This document shows, piece by piece, positions 60,878 to 64,000 of a stretch of DNA of 64,000 nucleotides; position 1 is the first letter of the stretch, and every line of letters starts with the position of its first letter. Made by a program: the position numbers and the translations under genes. The notes under the pieces are model-generated. The model saw only the letters and a list, made by a program, of their open reading frames with translations. It searched no databases and was not told the DNA's origin. This DNA comes from CALHVR01 sp963528625 (GTDB lineage Bacteria > Fusobacteriota > Fusobacteriia > Fusobacteriales > Leptotrichiaceae), in assembly GCA_963528625.1 (NCBI GenBank), contig CAURVQ010000007.1:1-64000 (forward strand). The letters run 5' to 3'.

Positions 60878-61966
60878 TTATAATTCCTCCAGATATTCTC
60901 TCATTTTCACACCAATTTCATACGCTAATTTTACTGGTACGGCATTTCCAACTTGTTTATATTGTTCTCCAATACTTCCCACAAATTCCCAATCATCTGG
61001 AAAACTTTGACATCTAGCATTTTCTCTCACTGTAAATGGTCTTGCTTCAAGTGGATGACATCTTTCTGTTTGTTTTTGACTTGGAGAAGTCAACACAGTA
61101 AGTGAAGGCTCATCTAAACTCATTCTCCTTAAAATTCCTGTTCTACCACCTTCCATATAAAAACAACTTTTCATATATTCTTTTGCTATATCTTCAGGAA
61201 TATCTCTCCAATAGCCTCCTGCTGGCACCATTTCAAATATTTTTCTTTTATTTTCAGAATACTTTGCTCCCATACTTTCAGGACAATCTAATAAAATATC
61301 TCGTAAAACTGGCTTATATTCATGTGGTATAGGAAACTCAAATTTTTTATCTTTTATTAAATCTTTTCTTATTCCTATCGTTATAAGTCTTTCTCTTTTT
61401 TGTGCGACACCATAATCCCAAGAATTTAATACTTTTTTTTGATTTTCTCCTATATAATAACCCGCTTCCTCAAAAATATTTAAGATTGTTTCATATGTTC
61501 TCCCTTTGTCGTGACTTAAAAGACCTTTTACATTTTCAAAAATAAACATTTTTGGTTTTAATTTTTCCAAAAATAATGCATAATGGTAAAATAATGTTCC
61601 CCTTGCATCTTCAAGTCCTAATCGCTTCCCCGCATAAGAAAAGCTTTGACACGGAGCTCCACCCGATAACAAGTCTAATTTCCCCTTTTTTATACCAAAA
61701 TATTCTTCCAAATCTAAATTAGAAATTTTTTCTATATCTTCATTTATTACATTCCATTCAGGTCTATTTGTTTTCAATGTTTGTGCTGCATATTTATTTA
61801 TCTCTATAAGTCCTATCGCATCAAATCCAGACTTTTCAAGTCCTAACGCAAGACCTCCTGCACCTGCAAAAAGCTCTATTGATTTATATTTCTCTCTATT
61901 TTGCTTTTTCTCTTTTATTATTTTTGATAGTTTTACATATTTTTTATTTTCTATTTTATTAAGCAT
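60878..61966 (-). CDS. DNA (cytosine-5) methyltransferase, cognate of the restriction enzyme
   Basis: A 362-residue C5-cytosine methyltransferase with SAM motif I ELFAGAGGLALGLEKSGF, catalytic Cys106 in GGAPCQSFSYAG, ENVKGLL, the QKRERLITIG motif VIII and the C-terminal QVGNAVPVKLAYEIG motif X. The target-recognition region is about residues 225-290. It shields the host from the adjoining endonuclease. The order methylase then endonuclease, with a 1-nt gap, favours methylation before cutting. It sits 22 nt downstream of mutS. Confidence 0.95.
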   Translation of the reverse strand: MLNKIENKKYVKLSKIIKEKKQNREKYKSIELFAGAGGLALGLEKSGFDAIGLIEINKYAAQTLKTNRPEWNVINEDIEKISNLDLEEYFGIKKGKLDLLSGGAPCQSFSYAGKRLGLEDARGTLFYHYALFLEKLKPKMFIFENVKGLLSHDKGRTYETILNIFEEAGYYIGENQKKVLNSWDYGVAQKRERLITIGIRKDLIKDKKFEFPIPHEYKPVLRDILLDCPESMGAKYSENKRKIFEMVPAGGYWRDIPEDIAKEYMKSCFYMEGGRTGILRRMSLDEPSLTVLTSPSQKQTERCHPLEARPFTVRENARCQSFPDDWEFVGSIGEQYKQVGNAVPVKLAYEIGVKMREYLEEL

Positions 61967-61988
61967 TTTTCAATCTATCTTCCCCTCA

Positions 61989-64000
61989 TTACATTTTCTC
62001 CCTCAATTTATTTTTTAACTCAAACACAAATTTCATCGCATCCATTGGTGTCATATTATTTACATCTTTATTTTCAAGTTCATAAATTATTTCTTTTACA
62101 ATTTCATTATTCGTATCTTCAACAGTTTCTGTATCCTCATCATCAATTTCTAATAATTGATCAAACAACGATAATTGTTGTACATTAATCGTTTTTTCTA
62201 TTAATTCTTTTTTTTGCTCCAATCTATTCAATATTTTTTTACTTTGCTTTAATATTTCTTTCGGCAATCCTGCTAACTTTGCCACTTCTATTCCATAAGA
62301 TTTATCTGCTCCCCCTTTAACTATATTTCTTAAAAATATTACTTTTCCATTTTTTTCATTTATCTCTATTCTATAATTTACAATATTTTTATATTTTTTT
62401 TCTAAATCTGTAAGTTCGTGATAATGAGTCGCAAATACCGTTTTAGCTTTTATTTTTTCGTGTATATACTCTGAAATTGCTGTCGCTATTGATACTCCAT
62501 CAAATGTTGATGTCCCTCGTCCAACTTCATCAAGTATTAACAAACTATTTTCTGTGGCATTATTTAAAATATTTGACACTTCACTCATTTCAACCATAAA
62601 TGTACTTTGTCCACTCAAAATATCATCACTTGCACCAATTCTAGTTAAATATTTGTCAATTATCGGCAATTTTGCTTTAGTCGCTGGTACATAAGATCCA
62701 ATTTGTGCCATTATTGATATCAAAGCAATCTGTTTCATATAAGTAGACTTTCCTGACATATTTGGCCCTGTCAGCACTATAAATCTTTCATCTGAGGTTA
62801 TAATCGTGTCATTTGATACAAAATCACTTCTTCCAATTAATTTTTCTACAACTGGATGTCGTCCATTTATTATTTCTATTTCAAAATTTTCATTAATTTC
62901 AGGTTTTATGTAATCATTTTCAACTGCTATCGTTGCAAAAGAAATTATCACATCTAAATATGCTAACTTTTCTGCCAATTTTGTTAATGTCGCTTTTTCC
63001 TCTTTAATTTTAGCACTAATTTCTTTGAATAAATAATATTCCATTTCCTCAATTCTAGCTTTAGAATTTATAATGGTATCTTCATATTTTTTCAATTCCG
63101 GTGTTATAAATCGCTCTGCATTTGATAAAGTTTGTTTTCTAATATAGCTTTCTGGCACCATTTCTAAATTTGATTTCGTTATTTCAATAAAATATCCAAA
63201 CACTTTATTGTATTTGATTTTCATATTTTTAATGCCTGTAGCTTCTTTTTCTCTCGCTTCAATTTCTAATAAATAATCTTTTCCATTATTCATAATTTTA
63301 TGAATTTCATCTAACTCATCATTGTAGCCACTTTTTATTATTCCACCTTCTCTTACAGAAAATGGAGCGTCATCCAATATACTTTTTTCAATTAATTTAT
63401 ATACATTTAATAAAATTTCTAAATTTATATTATTAAAAAAATTAGTTTCTTTCAATATGTAAATTAGCTCGATACTTGATTTCACCGTATTTTTTAATGC
63501 AATTAAATCTTTTCCATTTTCATTTCCAAAAATTATTTTTGCAACAAGTCTTTCTAAATCGTATATATTTTCAAGTTTCTCTTTTATTTCTTCACGAATT
63601 AAAACATTATTCATAAAATATTCTACATCATTTTGTCTATTTTTTATTTCATCTACATTTAAAAGTGGATTATTTATATATCTTTTTAATAATCTTGTCC
63701 CCATAGAGCTTTTACACTTATCAAGTACCCATAAAAGTGATCCATAAGTTGTTTTTTCTCTTTGATTTTTTAATAATTCTAAATTTTTTTTCGTTATTGA
63801 ATTTATATCTGCAAAATTTTTATTATTTATAAATTCAATTTTTTCTACCGTCAATTCACTTTCATGTTGCATCGTTATTGCATAATCAAGTACCATTGCC
63901 GCCGCACCAATTATCGCTTTTTTATCATTTATCCCAAAACTTTCAAGTGAAATTATATTAAAATAGTTTAATAGCATCTCTTCCGAATCTCTAATTACTT
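61989..64000 (-). CDS. mutS: DNA mismatch repair protein MutS (N-terminus beyond the window)
   Basis: The frame is open through the right edge, so about 670 C-terminal residues are visible and the mismatch-binding domain I is missing from view. Present: connector and core helices, clamp domain, ATPase with Walker A TGPNMSGKSTYMKQIA, SQSTFMVEM, LILDEVGRGTSTFDG and ATHYHELTDL, and the C-terminal dimerisation helices. The visible initiation codon at 63977 is internal. MutL is not in the window. Confidence 0.96.
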   Translation of the reverse strand, partial: VIRDSEEMLLNYFNIISLESFGINDKKAIIGAAAMVLDYAITMQHESELTVEKIEFINNKNFADINSITKKNLELLKNQREKTTYGSLLWVLDKCKSSMGTRLLKRYINNPLLNVDEIKNRQNDVEYFMNNVLIREEIKEKLENIYDLERLVAKIIFGNENGKDLIALKNTVKSSIELIYILKETNFFNNINLEILLNVYKLIEKSILDDAPFSVREGGIIKSGYNDELDEIHKIMNNGKDYLLEIEAREKEATGIKNMKIKYNKVFGYFIEITKSNLEMVPESYIRKQTLSNAERFITPELKKYEDTIINSKARIEEMEYYLFKEISAKIKEEKATLTKLAEKLAYLDVIISFATIAVENDYIKPEINENFEIEIINGRHPVVEKLIGRSDFVSNDTIITSDERFIVLTGPNMSGKSTYMKQIALISIMAQIGSYVPATKAKLPIIDKYLTRIGASDDILSGQSTFMVEMSEVSNILNNATENSLLILDEVGRGTSTFDGVSIATAISEYIHEKIKAKTVFATHYHELTDLEKKYKNIVNYRIEINEKNGKVIFLRNIVKGGADKSYGIEVAKLAGLPKEILKQSKKILNRLEQKKELIEKTINVQQLSLFDQLLEIDDEDTETVEDTNNEIVKEIIYELENKDVNNMTPMDAMKFVFELKNKLREKM

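Noticed and set aside
1..64000. tRNA genes, rRNA genes, CRISPR arrays, insertion sequences or prophage genes
   Set aside because: None seen on reading: no GGTTCRANYCC-type T-arm, no spaced repeats, no transposase or phage structural protein.

Overview
The window is extremely AT-rich and almost fully coding. It encodes an outer-membrane lifestyle (trimeric YadA-like autotransporter, secretin, beta-barrel protein, lipoprotein) beside Firmicutes-like pieces such as an inactive-proofreading DNA polymerase I and glycolipid-type glycosyltransferases. This combination fits the phylum Fusobacteriota, most likely the family Leptotrichiaceae (Leptotrichia/Sneathia/Streptobacillus group). The taxonomic call is my inference from gene content and composition, not from a marker-gene comparison.

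Layout. 1-174: the start of a secreted protein gene broken by a 5-bp tandem duplication, running off the left edge. 343-4829: a nucleoside salvage operon (BMP-family nucleoside-binding lipoprotein, pyrimidine-nucleoside phosphorylase, deoC, deoB). 5005-8905: glycogen phosphorylase, then a secreted GHL10-type glycoside hydrolase. 8950-16542: a compact type IV pilus / type II secretion-like cluster (pilin, prepilin peptidase, three minor prepilin-like proteins, a GspL/PilM-N-like protein, a PilO-like protein, a short secretin and a PilC-like platform protein). A ROK fructokinase is lodged inside it and an O-methyltransferase follows it. 16730-18290: a small accessory island of AT-rich membrane-protein genes with a nearly identical internal duplication, one frameshifted copy and a decayed gene on the opposite strand.

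18470-27800: a housekeeping run on the minus strand (U32 tRNA-hydroxylation-type protein, dnaB, rplI, dnaX, groEL, groES, Ca2+-type P-ATPase). 28087-30672: a trimeric autotransporter adhesin behind a consensus promoter and an 8-9-codon leader ORF. 30755-36986: trpS on the minus strand and a plus-strand run rsmI, rbgA, two lipid-type glycosyltransferases, M20 amidohydrolase. 37134-38156: an outer-membrane beta-barrel protein. 38474-43354: polA diverging from psuK-psuG (pseudouridine catabolism). 43429-46298: mnmA, a TetR regulator and an NrnA-type phosphoesterase. 46298-59980: a long minus-strand housekeeping series (alaS, ruvX, secD, secF, alr, cvpA-like, M16 peptidase, rodA, rlu, accD, accA, mtnN, SPOR protein). 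60097-61966: an Eco47II-type restriction-modification pair sitting between alaS and mutS. mutS runs off the right edge.

The least ordinary material is the 16.7-18.3 kb membrane-protein island, the stripped-down pilus cluster with a 44-residue GspK/PilX-like prepilin, the adhesin with both an inserted helical domain and a coiled-coil tail beyond its membrane anchor, and the 98-nt overlap between the two glycosyltransferases. No tRNA, rRNA, CRISPR array, insertion sequence or prophage was seen. Promoters and terminators listed are sequence matches read by eye.
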